From positions 1 to 64,000 of the forward strand of contig JAKBNL010000009.1 of assembly GCA_021831035.1 (NCBI GenBank): 64,000 nucleotides of DNA, given 5' to 3'. Position numbers and translations under genes: made by a program. Shown here one piece after another: positions 38,796 to 48,772 of this stretch. Each line of letters starts with the position of its first letter. Positions within the stretch are counted from its first letter, which is position 1. The notes beneath the pieces were generated by a model, which searched no databases, was not told the origin of the DNA, and worked only from the letters and a program-made list of their open reading frames with translations. The DNA is from Actinomycetes bacterium (GTDB taxonomy: Bacteria; Actinomycetota; Acidimicrobiia; Acidimicrobiales; RAAP-2).

Positions 38796-39727
38796 CCCCG
38801 ATCCGCGTCGCGCAGTGCCGCGAGGTCGTCCGGGAGCTCCCGGGCGACGCGCACCGACTCGCCCGTGCGCGGGTGGGTGAAGGCCAGCGCGCTCGCGTGC
38901 AGCGCGACGCGCCCCTCGGCGAGACGCTCGTCCCGTCGGTGGCCGTAGCGTGCGTCGTTCACGACCGGGTGTCCGATCGAGGCCAGGTGGACCCGGATCT
39001 GATGGGTCCGTCCCGTCTCGAGCTCCACCTCGAGCTCGCTCACGGCGTAGGGGGCGTCCAAGCGCTCGCGCACCCGATAACGCGTGCGCGCGGGCCGGCC
39101 ATCCCCGCGCACCGCCATCGCCGTCGGCTGGCGAGCCGAACGACCGATCGGCGCGTCCACCACGCCGCGGTCCTCCCTGAGGTGCCCCTGGACGAAGGCG
39201 GTGTAGGTCCGCGAGACCTCGCGCCCGGCCATCTGGGCGCGCAGCGACGCCAGCCCCGTGGCGCTGCGGGCGACGACCAGCAGTCCCGAGGTGCCCTTGT
39301 CGAGGCGGTGGACGATGCCCGGACGCCCCGGCTCGCCCAGGGGGGCCAACGCGGCGATCTCGGGGTAGCGCGCGAGCAGTCCGGCGACCAGGGTGCCCTC
39401 GCGCTGGCCGGCGCCGGGATGGACGACGAGTTCGGGGGCCTTGTCCACCACGACGAAGTCGGCGTCCTCCAGCACGACCGTGACGGCGACGGCGGGTTCG
39501 GCGACGACCGTCCCGTCGTCACGCGCCGGCAGGTCGACCTCCAGCCGCTGACCGGGGGCCACCGGGGTCGCGCCACGGGTCACCGTCACGCCGTCCAGGC
39601 GCACGCCCCCCGCCTCGAGCACGACGCGCACCTCGGCCCGGGAGCGCCCGGCCAGGGTCGCCAGGACCCGGTCGACCCGCTCGCCGGCCAGACCGTCGGG
39701 GACGCGCAGGTCGAGCCGCTCGCTCAT
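38792..39727 (-). CDS. rluD: RluA/RluD-family pseudouridine synthase
   Basis: GRPGIVHRLDKGTSGLLVVARS; LETGRTHQIRVHLASIGHPVVND; S4-like N-terminus. Confidence 0.95.
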   Translation of the reverse strand: MSERLDLRVPDGLAGERVDRVLATLAGRSRAEVRVVLEAGGVRLDGVTVTRGATPVAPGQRLEVDLPARDDGTVVAEPAVAVTVVLEDADFVVVDKAPELVVHPGAGQREGTLVAGLLARYPEIAALAPLGEPGRPGIVHRLDKGTSGLLVVARSATGLASLRAQMAGREVSRTYTAFVQGHLREDRGVVDAPIGRSARQPTAMAVRGDGRPARTRYRVRERLDAPYAVSELEVELETGRTHQIRVHLASIGHPVVNDARYGHRRDERLAEGRVALHASALAFTHPRTGESVRVARELPDDLAALRDADRG

Positions 39728-40203
39728 CGCGCCGCCAGGGTCCCGCCGCGCAGCGCCACCACCGCCAGCACGACGAAGCCGATCGTTATCGCGGCGTCGG
39801 CCAGGTTGAAGACCGGGAAGCTCGCGACGGCGACGAAGTCGGTCACGGCGTGCGGGGTGGCGCCCAGCCGGTCGAGGAGGTTGGCCACCCCGCCGCCGAT
39901 GAGCAGGCCGAAGCCCACGGTGGGCCACCCGCGCCGCGCACGAAGCCCGACCGCCACCACGGCCACCGCCACGACCGCGGTGGCCACGCTCACGAGGAGG
40001 GGCCCCGAGCTCGCCACCGAGAACGAGACCCCCGTGTTGTAGTGCAGGCGGAACCAGAGCGGTCCGACCACGTGCACGGCGTGGTGGGCCAGTGCGTGAC
40101 GGGCCCACGCCTTGGTGAGCGCGTCGAGCGCGGTCACGCCGAGCGCCACCGCCACGACCCCGAGGTTGAGCGTGCCGAGGGCCCCTAGACGGCGGCGCGG
40201 CAC
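39724..40203 (-). CDS. lspA: lipoprotein signal peptidase
   Basis: FGLLIGGGVANLLDRLG; DFVAVASFPVFNLADAAITIG. Confidence 0.92.
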   Translation of the reverse strand: MPRRRLGALGTLNLGVVAVALGVTALDALTKAWARHALAHHAVHVVGPLWFRLHYNTGVSFSVASSGPLLVSVATAVVAVAVVAVGLRARRGWPTVGFGLLIGGGVANLLDRLGATPHAVTDFVAVASFPVFNLADAAITIGFVVLAVVALRGGTLAAR

Positions 40204-41222
40204 GAGACGCAGGTGAACACCGGCAGCTGCGCCCGCAGGCGGGCCTGGCTGATCGGCTCGTAGCAGCCGTCACAGCGCCCGTAGCTGCCGTCGGCCACGC
40301 GAGCGAGGGCCACGTCGATCTCGTCGACCTTCGTGCGCAGCGTCGTCGCGAACTCCTTGAGCTGGTCGCGCTGGATGTCCGACGCCGCCCCGGTGCCGTC
40401 CTCGTCGTCGTACTCGAGACGCTCTCGATCGACGAGCATCTCGTTCGCCTCGCTCTCGGCGATGTCGATCTGGTGCATGGTCGAGGCCCGGGTCTCTTCG
40501 AGCAGCGCGCGCAATTCCGCTAAGAAGGCGACGTCCTCGGCGTAGGGCTTGGAGTGCATCTTGCGCTCGAGGGCCTCTTGGCGCTTGCGCTCCTCGGCCT
40601 CGCGGCGTTCCTGACGCTTGCGCTCTTCGCTCTCGCGCCGCTCGATCTCGCGCAACTTCCGCAGGCGCTCGGCCTCCACGGCCCTCTTCTTCGCCTCGAG
40701 CTCCCGTTGACGCTTGGCCTCGACGGCCGCCTTCTCGCGGGCCTTGCGGGCCACCTCACGGGCCCGGGCCGCGGCCTTGGCCTTCGCCTCACGCTCCCGC
40801 TGAGCGGCCCGCGCCCTGGCCTCGCGCTCCTTGGCGGCCTTGGCCCGGGCGGCGGCGGCGGCCTTGGCCTTGGCCTCGCGCTCCTTTTCAACGGCCCGCG
40901 CCCTGGCCTCGCGCTCCTTGGCGGCCTTGGCCTTGGCGGCGGCGGCGACCTTGGCCTTGGCCTCGCGCTCCTTGGCGGCCTTGGCCCGGGCGGCGGCGGC
41001 GGCCTTGGCCCTGGTCTCGCGCTCCTTTTCGGCCGGCGACTTCGACGTCGGGGCCTTGGCGGGGGCCTTGGCCGCCTTCTTCGCCGGGGCCCTCTTCGCC
41101 GGGACCGTCTTCGACGCACCCTTGGCGGGGGCCTTGGCCGCCTTCTTCGCCGGGACCTTCTTCGCCGGGACCTTCTTCGACGCTGCCTTGGACGTGGTCT
41201 TCGAACTGGCGGCCATCTCCAC
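40185..41222 (-). CDS. TraR/DksA-type zinc-finger protein with long Lys/Ala/Glu repeat N-terminus
   Basis: C-terminal YGRCDGCYEPISQARLRAQLPVFTCVSC; N-terminal PAKKAAKAPAK and KEREAKAKAAAAARAKAA repeats. Confidence 0.85.
   Translation of the reverse strand: MEMAASSKTTSKAASKKVPAKKVPAKKAAKAPAKGASKTVPAKRAPAKKAAKAPAKAPTSKSPAEKERETRAKAAAAARAKAAKEREAKAKVAAAAKAKAAKEREARARAVEKEREAKAKAAAAARAKAAKEREARARAAQREREAKAKAAARAREVARKAREKAAVEAKRQRELEAKKRAVEAERLRKLREIERRESEERKRQERREAEERKRQEALERKMHSKPYAEDVAFLAELRALLEETRASTMHQIDIAESEANEMLVDRERLEYDDEDGTGAASDIQRDQLKEFATTLRTKVDEIDVALARVADGSYGRCDGCYEPISQARLRAQLPVFTCVSCRAAV
40821..41030 (-). repeat. in-frame 54-bp (18-aa) tandem repeat within the DksA-like gene
   Basis: CTCGCGCTCCTT recurs at 40821, 40875, 40908, 40962, 41016 (54/33/54/54-bp steps). 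Confidence 0.8.
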
Positions 41223-41271
41223 TCCTCTGCCGTGACGGGTGAGCGAAGACCCTACCAGCCGGCGGCGAGGG

Positions 41272-42072
41272 CTACGCCTCGTCGCGCCCGTGGTCCATGC
41301 GCAGCATCTGGCCGATGGTCGGGGTGTGGCCCGACGGCGCGGGGGCCGGCGGCGGCGTCTGACTGGGGCGTGGCGGCACCGCGCGACTGGGCACCGACGG
41401 GACGACCTCGGTCACCGGCGCGACGGCCGGTTCGCGCGCCGGGGCCGGGGCGGGCGCCGGGGCACCGCGTGGGGGCAGGGGGGTGGGCGACGGGGCCGCG
41501 TCGTCGCTGAAGGTCGCCTCGACCCAGTGGGTGAACTCACTCAGCACACCCGAGATGCGCGTGCGCTGCTCGTCGAGCTGACGGCGCAGCCGCTCGACGT
41601 CCTCACCCAGACGCTGCTTGAGCCCGTTGAGCCGGTTGACCTCGTCCTCGGCCCGGCTGCGCGCCTCGCCGACGATCTCGCGGGCGCGCTCTTGGGCCTG
41701 GGCCGTGAGCTCGCGCGCCTTCTCCTCGGCCTCGGCCTGGGCCTGCTCGATGAAGCGCTGGGCCAGCGCGATCATGGAGGCCACCTCCTCGGGGGCGACC
41801 GCGGCCGCCTGGCGCACGGGGGCGGGCGCCGGGGCCGGGGCCGGGGCCGCCGCCGGGGCCGGACGGGCACCCTCGAGCTGGGCGATGCGCTCGGCCGCCT
41901 GGCGCAGCTGCTGGCGCTGCTGGTGGACGAGGTCCTTCATCTGGCGGACCTCGCCCGAGAGCCGCTCGAGGAACTCGTCGACCTCGTCGACGCTGTAGCC
42001 CTTCAGGCCGACCTTGAAGGTCACCGTGTCGATGGCCTCGAGGGCCGAGGGGGCGTTGTCGGTGGTGTCCAT
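41272..42072 (-). CDS. DivIVA-domain (Wag31-like) protein
   Basis: DTVTFKVGLKGYSVDEVDEFLERLSGEV; coiled coil. Confidence 0.88.
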   Translation of the reverse strand: MDTTDNAPSALEAIDTVTFKVGLKGYSVDEVDEFLERLSGEVRQMKDLVHQQRQQLRQAAERIAQLEGARPAPAAAPAPAPAPAPVRQAAAVAPEEVASMIALAQRFIEQAQAEAEEKARELTAQAQERAREIVGEARSRAEDEVNRLNGLKQRLGEDVERLRRQLDEQRTRISGVLSEFTHWVEATFSDDAAPSPTPLPPRGAPAPAPAPAREPAVAPVTEVVPSVPSRAVPPRPSQTPPPAPAPSGHTPTIGQMLRMDHGRDEA

Positions 42073-42113
42073 CTCGCCACCCTACCGCCGGGCCCGCGCC
42101 CCGGCGGGACGAG

Positions 42114-42524
42114 TCAGCGCCGCTGGTTGATCCGTACGAGGTTGCCCGCCGGGTCGCGCACCGCGCCGTCGCGGATCCCGTAGGGCTGGTCGGTCGGCTC
42201 CTGGACGACCTCGACGCCCGCGGTGGCGAGGGCCGCGAAGGTGGCCTCGAGGTCGTCGCTCTCGAGCACCACGTGGCCGAACGTGCCCTTGGCCATCATC
42301 TCGGCCACGGTGTGCCGCTCGTCGTCGGTGAGGTTCGGCGTGGCCTCGGGCGGGTACAGGACGATCGCGGTCGAGGGCTGGGACGGCGGGCCGACGGTGA
42401 TCCAGTGCAGGTCGCCGTAGCCGACGTCGAGGCGCACCTCGAAGCCGAGCACGTCACGGTAGAAAGCGATCGCCGCCGCGGGGTCGGTCTGGGGCAGGAA
42501 GCTGGAGTGAATGGTGAGGTCCAT
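42114..42524 (-). CDS. VOC/glyoxalase-family protein
   Basis: AIAFYRDVLGFEVRLDVGYGDLHWITVG; IRDGAVRDPAGNLVRI. Confidence 0.88.
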   Translation of the reverse strand: MDLTIHSSFLPQTDPAAAIAFYRDVLGFEVRLDVGYGDLHWITVGPPSQPSTAIVLYPPEATPNLTDDERHTVAEMMAKGTFGHVVLESDDLEATFAALATAGVEVVQEPTDQPYGIRDGAVRDPAGNLVRINQRR

Positions 42525-42533
42525 GGCCCGAGG

Positions 42534-42986
42534 CTAGGCACGAGCGCCGGCGCGCGCCTCTCGATTCCTGACCGGTCGGGTCACCAGCCGCGCCACGCAC
42601 GGGTCGAGGTCGAGGGTGGCGTCGCGCCAGCGCCGCGCGTAGGCGCCCGGGGGCTCGCCGACCAGCTCGGTGAAGCGCGTGGCGAAGGTGCCGAGCGACG
42701 CGTAGCCGACCGCGCCGGCCGCCGCCGTGACCGACGCCCCGCCGCGCAGCAGCGCCATCGCCCGCTCGACGCGGCGGGTCATGAGGTACCGGTAGGGCGA
42801 CTCGGCGTAGGCGCGGGTGAACGAGCGGGTGAAGTGACCCGTCGACATCGCCGCGTCGCGCGCGAGGTCGTCGACCGTGAGCGGCCGGGCGAACTCGCGG
42901 TCCATCCGGTCGCGCGCCCGACGCAGCCGCGCGAGGTCCGCGAGGCGCGCCGCGCTCCGCCGCCTCGACGTGGTCGGTGCCGCCAC
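42534..42986 (-). CDS. AraC-family regulator
   Basis: LARDAAMSTGHFTRSFTRAYAESPYRYLMTRRVERAMALL...VGYASLGTFATRFTELVGEPPGAYARR. Confidence 0.88.
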   Translation of the reverse strand: MAAPTTSRRRSAARLADLARLRRARDRMDREFARPLTVDDLARDAAMSTGHFTRSFTRAYAESPYRYLMTRRVERAMALLRGGASVTAAAGAVGYASLGTFATRFTELVGEPPGAYARRWRDATLDLDPCVARLVTRPVRNREARAGARA

Positions 42987-42988
42987 CG

Positions 42989-43240
42989 CTAGATGAGGAC
43001 GTTGATGATCTCGAGCGCGACCATCGCGACCAGCACCGAGACGTCGATGCCGACCCCCCCGAGGCGCGGTCGGGGTAGCACGGCGCGCAGGGGCCGTAGC
43101 ACCGGCTCGGTGAGTCGGGTGAGGAGCCGCTTCAACCCGGCGATGAAGCCGTCGGCGGAGTGGGTCGGGACCCAGCTGAGCAGGGCCGTCAGGAAGAGGA
43201 CCCAGATGTAGAGGTAGATCAGTTCGTGGACGAGGGCCAC
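42989..43240 (-). CDS. YggT-family membrane protein
   Basis: GTG start; YIWVLFLTALLSWVP...LTEPVLRPLRAVLPR. Confidence 0.85.
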   Translation of the reverse strand: MALVHELIYLYIWVLFLTALLSWVPTHSADGFIAGLKRLLTRLTEPVLRPLRAVLPRPRLGGVGIDVSVLVAMVALEIINVLI

Positions 43241-43809
43241 GGCGTCCCGCTTCGGAAGTTCGTCGTGCGCAGGCGCTCCTTGGTCTCGGCCGCCACGTGG
43301 ACCCCGTTGGGCACCACGAGGTAGAGCCCGCGCGCCAGGATCTCGATCCGCGCCCCCAGCGCGTAGGCCGTCCCGGCGGCGAAGTCCACGAGCCGACGCG
43401 CGAGGGACGGGTCGTTGTCGGGGGTGGCGAGCACGACGGGACGACCGGTACGCAACTGGTCGGTGATGCGCCGGGAGTCGTCGTAGGTCTCGGGGGCGAC
43501 GACCGCGACGTCGCTCTCGGCGGCCGCCACTCGTCGGGGCGGGTTGGGGTTCGGGATCGGGCGCACCCGGGGCGTCCCGTGACCGCCGTCGATCACCGAC
43601 ACGGCCCCGCCCGAGCGCGGCCGCACCACCCGCTCGGGCGCGGCCGGGCGCGGACCCGGCGCGGGCCGGCTCGGGCGCGGGGCGGGCTCGGGCTCCCACT
43701 CGGGCTCGTAGGGCTCGGAGAAGGGTCGGGGCGCCGGGCTCGGGAGGTCGCCGTAGTCGTCCTCGACCAGGCCGAGGAAGCCCAGGAACCCCCGCAGTCT
43801 CTCGTTCAT
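43219..43809 (-). CDS. sepF: cell division protein SepF
   Basis: ETYDDSRRITDQLRTGRPVVLATPDNDPSLARRLVDFAAGTAYALGARIEILARGLYLVVP. Confidence 0.9.
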   Translation of the reverse strand: MNERLRGFLGFLGLVEDDYGDLPSPAPRPFSEPYEPEWEPEPAPRPSRPAPGPRPAAPERVVRPRSGGAVSVIDGGHGTPRVRPIPNPNPPRRVAAAESDVAVVAPETYDDSRRITDQLRTGRPVVLATPDNDPSLARRLVDFAAGTAYALGARIEILARGLYLVVPNGVHVAAETKERLRTTNFRSGTPWPSSTN

Positions 43810-43849
43810 CTTCCCCTCCTTGGGCCCCGTGGGCCTCGGTAGGTCAATG

Positions 43850-44545
43850 TTAGGCGAGCCCGCCGTCGCCGCCCCGGGGCCCGAAGAGGGCCCGCCCCAG
43901 GCGGACCTCGGTGGTGCCGGCCCGACAGGCCCACTCCAGGTCCTCGCTCATGCCCATCGAGCGCTCCGCGAGCCCCAGGGCGTCGGCCAGGCGCGTCGTG
44001 GTGGCGAAGGCCGCCCGGGCGCCCGGCGGGTCGGGCGGGGCCACCACCATCAGCCCGCGCACCTCCAGCCCGGCGTCGCGGGCCCGGGCGACGAGGCCGG
44101 GCACCGCGGCCTCGGGCGCCCCGTGGCGCTCGGGCCGCCCCGTCACGTCGAGCTGGACGTAGACCGGCGCACCGGGCCGGACCCGGGCGAGCCGCTCGAC
44201 CTCGCGATCGCGCGAGAGCGAGGCGATCAGGTCGGCGCACGTCGCGACGCGAGCGATCTTGTTGGTCTGAAGCGCCCCGAGGTAGTGCCAGGTGAGAGCG
44301 AGGTCGGACGTGGCCGCGCGCGTCGCGCACAGCTCCTCGACGTAGTTCTCACCGCAGTGGGCGAGCCCGGCCGCGACGGCGGCGCGCGCGGCCGCCGGCC
44401 CGAAGGTCTTGGTCACCGCGACGACCCTCACCCGCTCGGGGTCGCTCCCCCACTCGACCATGCGCGCGCGCACCGTCTCGAGGCGCGCGCGCACCCGCGC
44501 GCTCAGCTCCTCAGCGGAGGAAGCTGGGGATGTCGTCATCGCCAC
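43850..44545 (-). CDS. YggS-family PLP-binding protein
   Basis: [57 protein letters not shown]. The 5' end overlaps ftsZ, so the start is uncertain. Confidence 0.92.
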   Translation of the reverse strand: MAMTTSPASSAEELSARVRARLETVRARMVEWGSDPERVRVVAVTKTFGPAAARAAVAAGLAHCGENYVEELCATRAATSDLALTWHYLGALQTNKIARVATCADLIASLSRDREVERLARVRPGAPVYVQLDVTGRPERHGAPEAAVPGLVARARDAGLEVRGLMVVAPPDPPGARAAFATTTRLADALGLAERSMGMSEDLEWACRAGTTEVRLGRALFGPRGGDGGLA

Positions 44546-45593
44546 CCACGTCGAAGAAGTCGTCGTCGGAGGTGGAGGTGAAGATGTCGCTGCGCGGCCC
44601 CTCGGTCATGACGGGCTGGGCGACGGTGGTGGGGGCCTTGGGCGAGACCTGGTCGAACCCGGCCGCGATGACGGTGACCCGCACGGCGTCGCCCACCGAC
44701 TCGTCGATCACGCTGCCGAAGATGATGTTGGCCTCAGGGTGGGCCACCGAGTGGACGATCTCGGCCGCCTGGGTCACCTCGTTGAGGGTGATGTCGGGGC
44801 CGCCGACGATGTTCATGAGGATCCCGCGCGCCCCGTCGATCGAGGCCTCGAGCAGCGGCGAGGTGATCGCCGCACGCGCCGCGTTGACGGCGCGGCCCTC
44901 CCCCGTCGACGAGCCGACGCCCATGATGGCGGTGCCCGCGTTGCGCATGACCGTGTTGACGTCGGCGAAGTCGGTGTTGATGAGCCCGGGCACCGTGATG
45001 AGGTCGGTCACGCCGCGCACCGCCGACAAGAGGACGTCGTCGGCGATCTTGAAGGCGTCGAGCATCGAGGTGTCCGGCGCGGTCACCGAGAGCAGCCGGT
45101 CGTTGGGGATGACGATGAGGGTGTCGACCTTGTCGCGCAGGTTCTGGATGCCCTTCTCGGCCTGGGTGGCGCGACGCTTGCCCTCGAAGGAGAAGGGCCG
45201 GGTGACCACGCCGATGGTCAAGATCCCCAGGGAGCGCGCGATCTCGGCGACCACCGGGGCCGCCCCGGTCCCGGTGCCCCCGCCCTCGCCCGCGGTGATG
45301 AACACCATGTCGGTGTCCTTCAGGGCGTCCTCGATCTCGGCCCGGTGGTCCTCGGCGGCCTGTCGCCCGACGTCGGGGTCGCTACCGGCCCCCAGGCCCC
45401 GCGTGAGCTGGCGACCGATGTCGATCTTGAGGTCGGCCTCGCTGAGCAACAGGGCCTGGGCGTCGGTGTTGGCCGCGATGAACTCGATGTTCTTGAGTCC
45501 CGCCGAGATCATCCGGTTGACCGCGTTGGCGCCCCCGCCCCCCACGCCGATGACCTTGATCACGGCGTTGTAGTTGCTCTGGGTCAGGCTCAT
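44511..45593 (-). CDS. ftsZ: cell division protein FtsZ
   Basis: [34 protein letters not shown]-terminal IPSFLR. Confidence 0.97.
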   Translation of the reverse strand: MSLTQSNYNAVIKVIGVGGGGANAVNRMISAGLKNIEFIAANTDAQALLLSEADLKIDIGRQLTRGLGAGSDPDVGRQAAEDHRAEIEDALKDTDMVFITAGEGGGTGTGAAPVVAEIARSLGILTIGVVTRPFSFEGKRRATQAEKGIQNLRDKVDTLIVIPNDRLLSVTAPDTSMLDAFKIADDVLLSAVRGVTDLITVPGLINTDFADVNTVMRNAGTAIMGVGSSTGEGRAVNAARAAITSPLLEASIDGARGILMNIVGGPDITLNEVTQAAEIVHSVAHPEANIIFGSVIDESVGDAVRVTVIAAGFDQVSPKAPTTVAQPVMTEGPRSDIFTSTSDDDFFDVGGDDDIPSFLR

Positions 45594-45648
45594 CGGATCC
45601 CCTTGTCTGTGCGTTCGGTCAGCCCCCAGGGCGAGGGGCAGTCCCCGA

Positions 45649-45677
45649 AGGCTACTCAGCCCCCCCAAAGGGGTCAA
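45649..45677 (-). promoter_or_regulatory. candidate ftsZ promoter
   Basis: Minus strand TTGACC (45672-45677), 17-bp spacer, TAGCCT (45649-45654); CCCCTTTGGGG inverted repeat inside the element. Confidence 0.5.
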
Positions 45678-45681
45678 ATGC

Positions 45682-46500
45682 CTACCCCGCCGGAGGCGTC
45701 ACGGCGAGCTCCCCCGGGACGGTCACGTCGATGACGTCGCCCGGCACCAGCGTACTGTGCGCGATGACCGACGCCACGGCGACGAACTTCGCGTGGAGGT
45801 CGGTCGCCCGGCCCAACTCGAAACGCACCGGCGTGGTGAGGATCAGCGCCACGTGGCCCAACCGGTCCTCGGTGATCGTGCGCACCTGGTAGGCGAAGGC
45901 CCGTGGGAGACGACCCGCGACGTAGGCGGCGGCCCGCCCCCGGGTCGAGAAGGGCCAGGACCCCCGCGCGCCGGTGACCGACAGGGTGGGCAGGTTGGCC
46001 CGCAGCGGAGCGGGCCCGAGGTCGCGGCCGGTGGCGCTCACGTAGTCGAGGTGGTGGCCGGGGCCGTAGGCCACGGCCACCGCGGTGGCCTCGGTGACGT
46101 TCACCACGACCGTGTCGGGCCAGCGGCGCACCACGCGCGCCCGGGCGACCCAGGGGAAGCGCTGTAGGTCGCGTTCGATGGCCCCGGCGTTGACGTCGAT
46201 CATCGCGGGGTGCGCGCCGAGGCCCGTCGCGGCGAGGACCTGAGCCGTCGTCTCGTGGTGCAGCCCGGTGACCGTCACGTGGCGGACCTCGAAGATCGAT
46301 CGGTGGAGGAGCCACCGGCCGCCCAGCACGGCGCCGGTCACCACCAGCGCGAGCACCAGCACCACGAGGGTCGAGCGGCGCACCCGCGGACCCCGGCGCC
46401 GGGCGCGCGCGCCGGGGGGCGCGGGCGGAGGGGACGGCGGAGGGGACGGCGCCGGGGTCCCCCGGCGCCCGCGGGTCGCGACCGGGGCGCGCCGGCTCAC
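45682..46500 (-). CDS. ftsQ: cell division protein FtsQ
   Basis: TM, then POTRA-like [49 protein letters not shown] start at 46500. Confidence 0.9.
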   Translation of the reverse strand: MSRRAPVATRGRRGTPAPSPPPSPPPAPPGARARRRGPRVRRSTLVVLVLALVVTGAVLGGRWLLHRSIFEVRHVTVTGLHHETTAQVLAATGLGAHPAMIDVNAGAIERDLQRFPWVARARVVRRWPDTVVVNVTEATAVAVAYGPGHHLDYVSATGRDLGPAPLRANLPTLSVTGARGSWPFSTRGRAAAYVAGRLPRAFAYQVRTITEDRLGHVALILTTPVRFELGRATDLHAKFVAVASVIAHSTLVPGDVIDVTVPGELAVTPPAG

Positions 46501-47408
46501 GCGGGGACCTCGAAGCCGAGGAATCGGTTCTCGCACACCAGGGCGACTCCGGTGGCCTCGAGGACTCGGGCGCGCACCTCGACGATCAGCCCGTAGACGT
46601 CCTCGGCGCGCCCACCCTCGTCGGCCTGGATGAAGTTGGCGTGCTTCTCGCTGACCCGCGCGCTCCCCCGGCGCCACCCCTTGAGCCCGGCCGCCTCGAT
46701 GAGCCGCGCCGCGTGGTCGCCGGGCGGGTTGCGAAAGACCGACCCGGCGTTGGCCCCGCCGGGCTGGTGCTCGCGGCGCCAGCGCACCACCGCGCGCACC
46801 CCCTCCTCGGCGACGGCCGGGTCGCCGCGACCCAGGCGCAGGGTCGCCCCGAGCACGAGCTCGCCGGGGGCGAGCGCGCTGTGGCGATAGCCGAGCCCGA
46901 GGGCGGCCGCGTCGCGTCGCGCCGTCGACCCGTCGCGCCATAGCGTCGCCGAGACGAGCGACGCGGCGAGGTCCGACCCGTGGCCCCCGGCGTTCATGGC
47001 AACGGCGCCACCCACGGTGCCGGGTACCCCGACCGCCCACTCGAAGCCGGTCACCCCGGCGCGGGCGAGGCGACGGGCCGCCACGGGCAGGTCGAGCCCC
47101 GCGCCGAGCTCGACCAGCACCCCGTCGCCGTCGTCGCGCCAGTCGAGCTCGGCGAACTCGCCCTCCAGGCGCACGGCGCACACGTCGAGCTCGCCGTCGG
47201 CGACGAGCAGGTTCGAACCGTTGCCGAGGGCGACGAGGTCGAGACCGACCCCTCCGAGCAGTGGGCCGAGCTCGTCGAGGTCGTCGCGACGCGCGAGGGT
47301 GACGAGCAGCCGCGCCGTCCCGCCGACCCGGTAGGTGGTGCGCGCGCCGAGGGGAGCGTGCTCGCGCACCCGGGCGCCGCCCACCTCGACCAGGCGCGCG
47401 ATGCTCAC
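46497..47408 (-). CDS. murB: UDP-N-acetylenolpyruvoylglucosamine reductase
   Basis: TTYRVGGTARLLV; LGNGSNLLVAD; AVGVPGTVGGAVAMNAGGHG; GSVFRNPPGD. Confidence 0.93.
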   Translation of the reverse strand: MSIARLVEVGGARVREHAPLGARTTYRVGGTARLLVTLARRDDLDELGPLLGGVGLDLVALGNGSNLLVADGELDVCAVRLEGEFAELDWRDDGDGVLVELGAGLDLPVAARRLARAGVTGFEWAVGVPGTVGGAVAMNAGGHGSDLAASLVSATLWRDGSTARRDAAALGLGYRHSALAPGELVLGATLRLGRGDPAVAEEGVRAVVRWRREHQPGGANAGSVFRNPPGDHAARLIEAAGLKGWRRGSARVSEKHANFIQADEGGRAEDVYGLIVEVRARVLEATGVALVCENRFLGFEVPA

Positions 47409-48772
47409 GCGAGGCCCCCCGGGAGCTCGACGATCACGCGGCCCACGTCGCCCGCGCCCAGCACGAGCACCAGGTCCAGGTCCAGGTCGTCGAGGGCCCC
47501 CGCGAGCGTCTCGGGCACCCGGTCGAGGTCGGCGACGTAGTGGACCGACCCGACCACGCCGCGCTCGGCCAGCGCCGTCGCGACGCGCTCGCCGGTCACC
47601 CCCTCGGGGTTGGGCTCGCCGGCCCGGTAGAGGTCGGTGACCACGACCACGGCGGCGCCGTCGAAGGCCGGCGGGAAGCTGCCCAGCAGGGCGAGCGTCC
47701 GGGTGACGCGGTGGGGCTGGAAGACGACGCCGACGCGGTCGTAGCCGAGCTCGCGGGCCGCGGCCAGGGTCGCGGCGATCTCCCCGGGCAGGTGGGCGTA
47801 GTCCTCGACCACGTCGACGCCGCGCCACGCGCCGCGGCGCTGGAAGCGCCGCGGCGCGCCGAGGAAGTTCGAGAGCCCGCGCTCGACGGCCCGCGCCTCG
47901 ACGCCCAGGGTCCGGGCGAGCGCGGCGACGACCGCGGCGTTGGCCACGTTGTGGCGCCCCGTCACCCGAAGGTCGACCTCGAGCCGCTCGTCCGGGCCCC
48001 GCAGCTCGAAGCGCGACCCGTCGCGGCGCAGCGTCACCTCCACCACGCGCCACGGCGCCCCCGGCGCGGTCCCGACGCCGGTGGGGCGGGTGGCGTGCGC
48101 GAGCGCGCGAGCGGCGCCCGGGTCGTCGGTCCAGGCGACGACCGGGCCGGCCGTGCGCGCGACGAGCTCGGCGAAGGCCGCCTCGAGCCGCTCGAGCGTG
48201 CCGTAGTGGTCGAGGTGGTCCGGCTCGACGTTGGTCAGCGCCAGCGCTTCGGGCACCACCCCGGACATCGTGCCGTAGCTCTCGTCGACCTCGAGCACGA
48301 GGCCCTCGGTGCCGTAGTGGCCGTTCGCGCCGACCCCGAGCACCGGGGCCCCGAGGAGCCAGCCCGCGTCGCGCCCGGCCGCGAGGGCCACCTGGACGAG
48401 CATCGAGGTGGCCGTTGTCTTGCCGTGGGTGCCCGCCACGCCCCAGGTCGGGGTGGCCGCGGTCACCTGGGCGAGGGCCGCGGGCCGGTCGACCCGCTCC
48501 AGGCCGAGCGTCGCGGCCGCGACGAGCTCGGGGTTGTCGGGGCCGACCGCGGGCGACCACACCACCGCGTCCACGCCGCTCAGGTGGGAGGGGTCGTGCC
48601 CGAGCGCGACGGCGACGCGCCGCGCGACGAGCTCGTCGAGCACCGGCGACGCCGCCGCGTCGCACCCGCTCACCACCGCACCCCGCTCAGCCAGCCACAG
48701 AGCGAGCCCGCTCATGCCCGCCCCGCCGGCCCCCATCACGTGCACGCGCCGTCCCGGCGTGAGCAGGCTCAC
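47405..48772 (-). CDS. murC: UDP-N-acetylmuramate-L-alanine ligase
   Basis: VHVMGAGGAGMSGLALWLAERG; GVAGTHGKTTATSMLV; VEDYAHLPGEI. Confidence 0.95.
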   Translation of the reverse strand: MSLLTPGRRVHVMGAGGAGMSGLALWLAERGAVVSGCDAAASPVLDELVARRVAVALGHDPSHLSGVDAVVWSPAVGPDNPELVAAATLGLERVDRPAALAQVTAATPTWGVAGTHGKTTATSMLVQVALAAGRDAGWLLGAPVLGVGANGHYGTEGLVLEVDESYGTMSGVVPEALALTNVEPDHLDHYGTLERLEAAFAELVARTAGPVVAWTDDPGAARALAHATRPTGVGTAPGAPWRVVEVTLRRDGSRFELRGPDERLEVDLRVTGRHNVANAAVVAALARTLGVEARAVERGLSNFLGAPRRFQRRGAWRGVDVVEDYAHLPGEIAATLAAARELGYDRVGVVFQPHRVTRTLALLGSFPPAFDGAAVVVVTDLYRAGEPNPEGVTGERVATALAERGVVGSVHYVADLDRVPETLAGALDDLDLDLVLVLGAGDVGRVIVELPGGLA

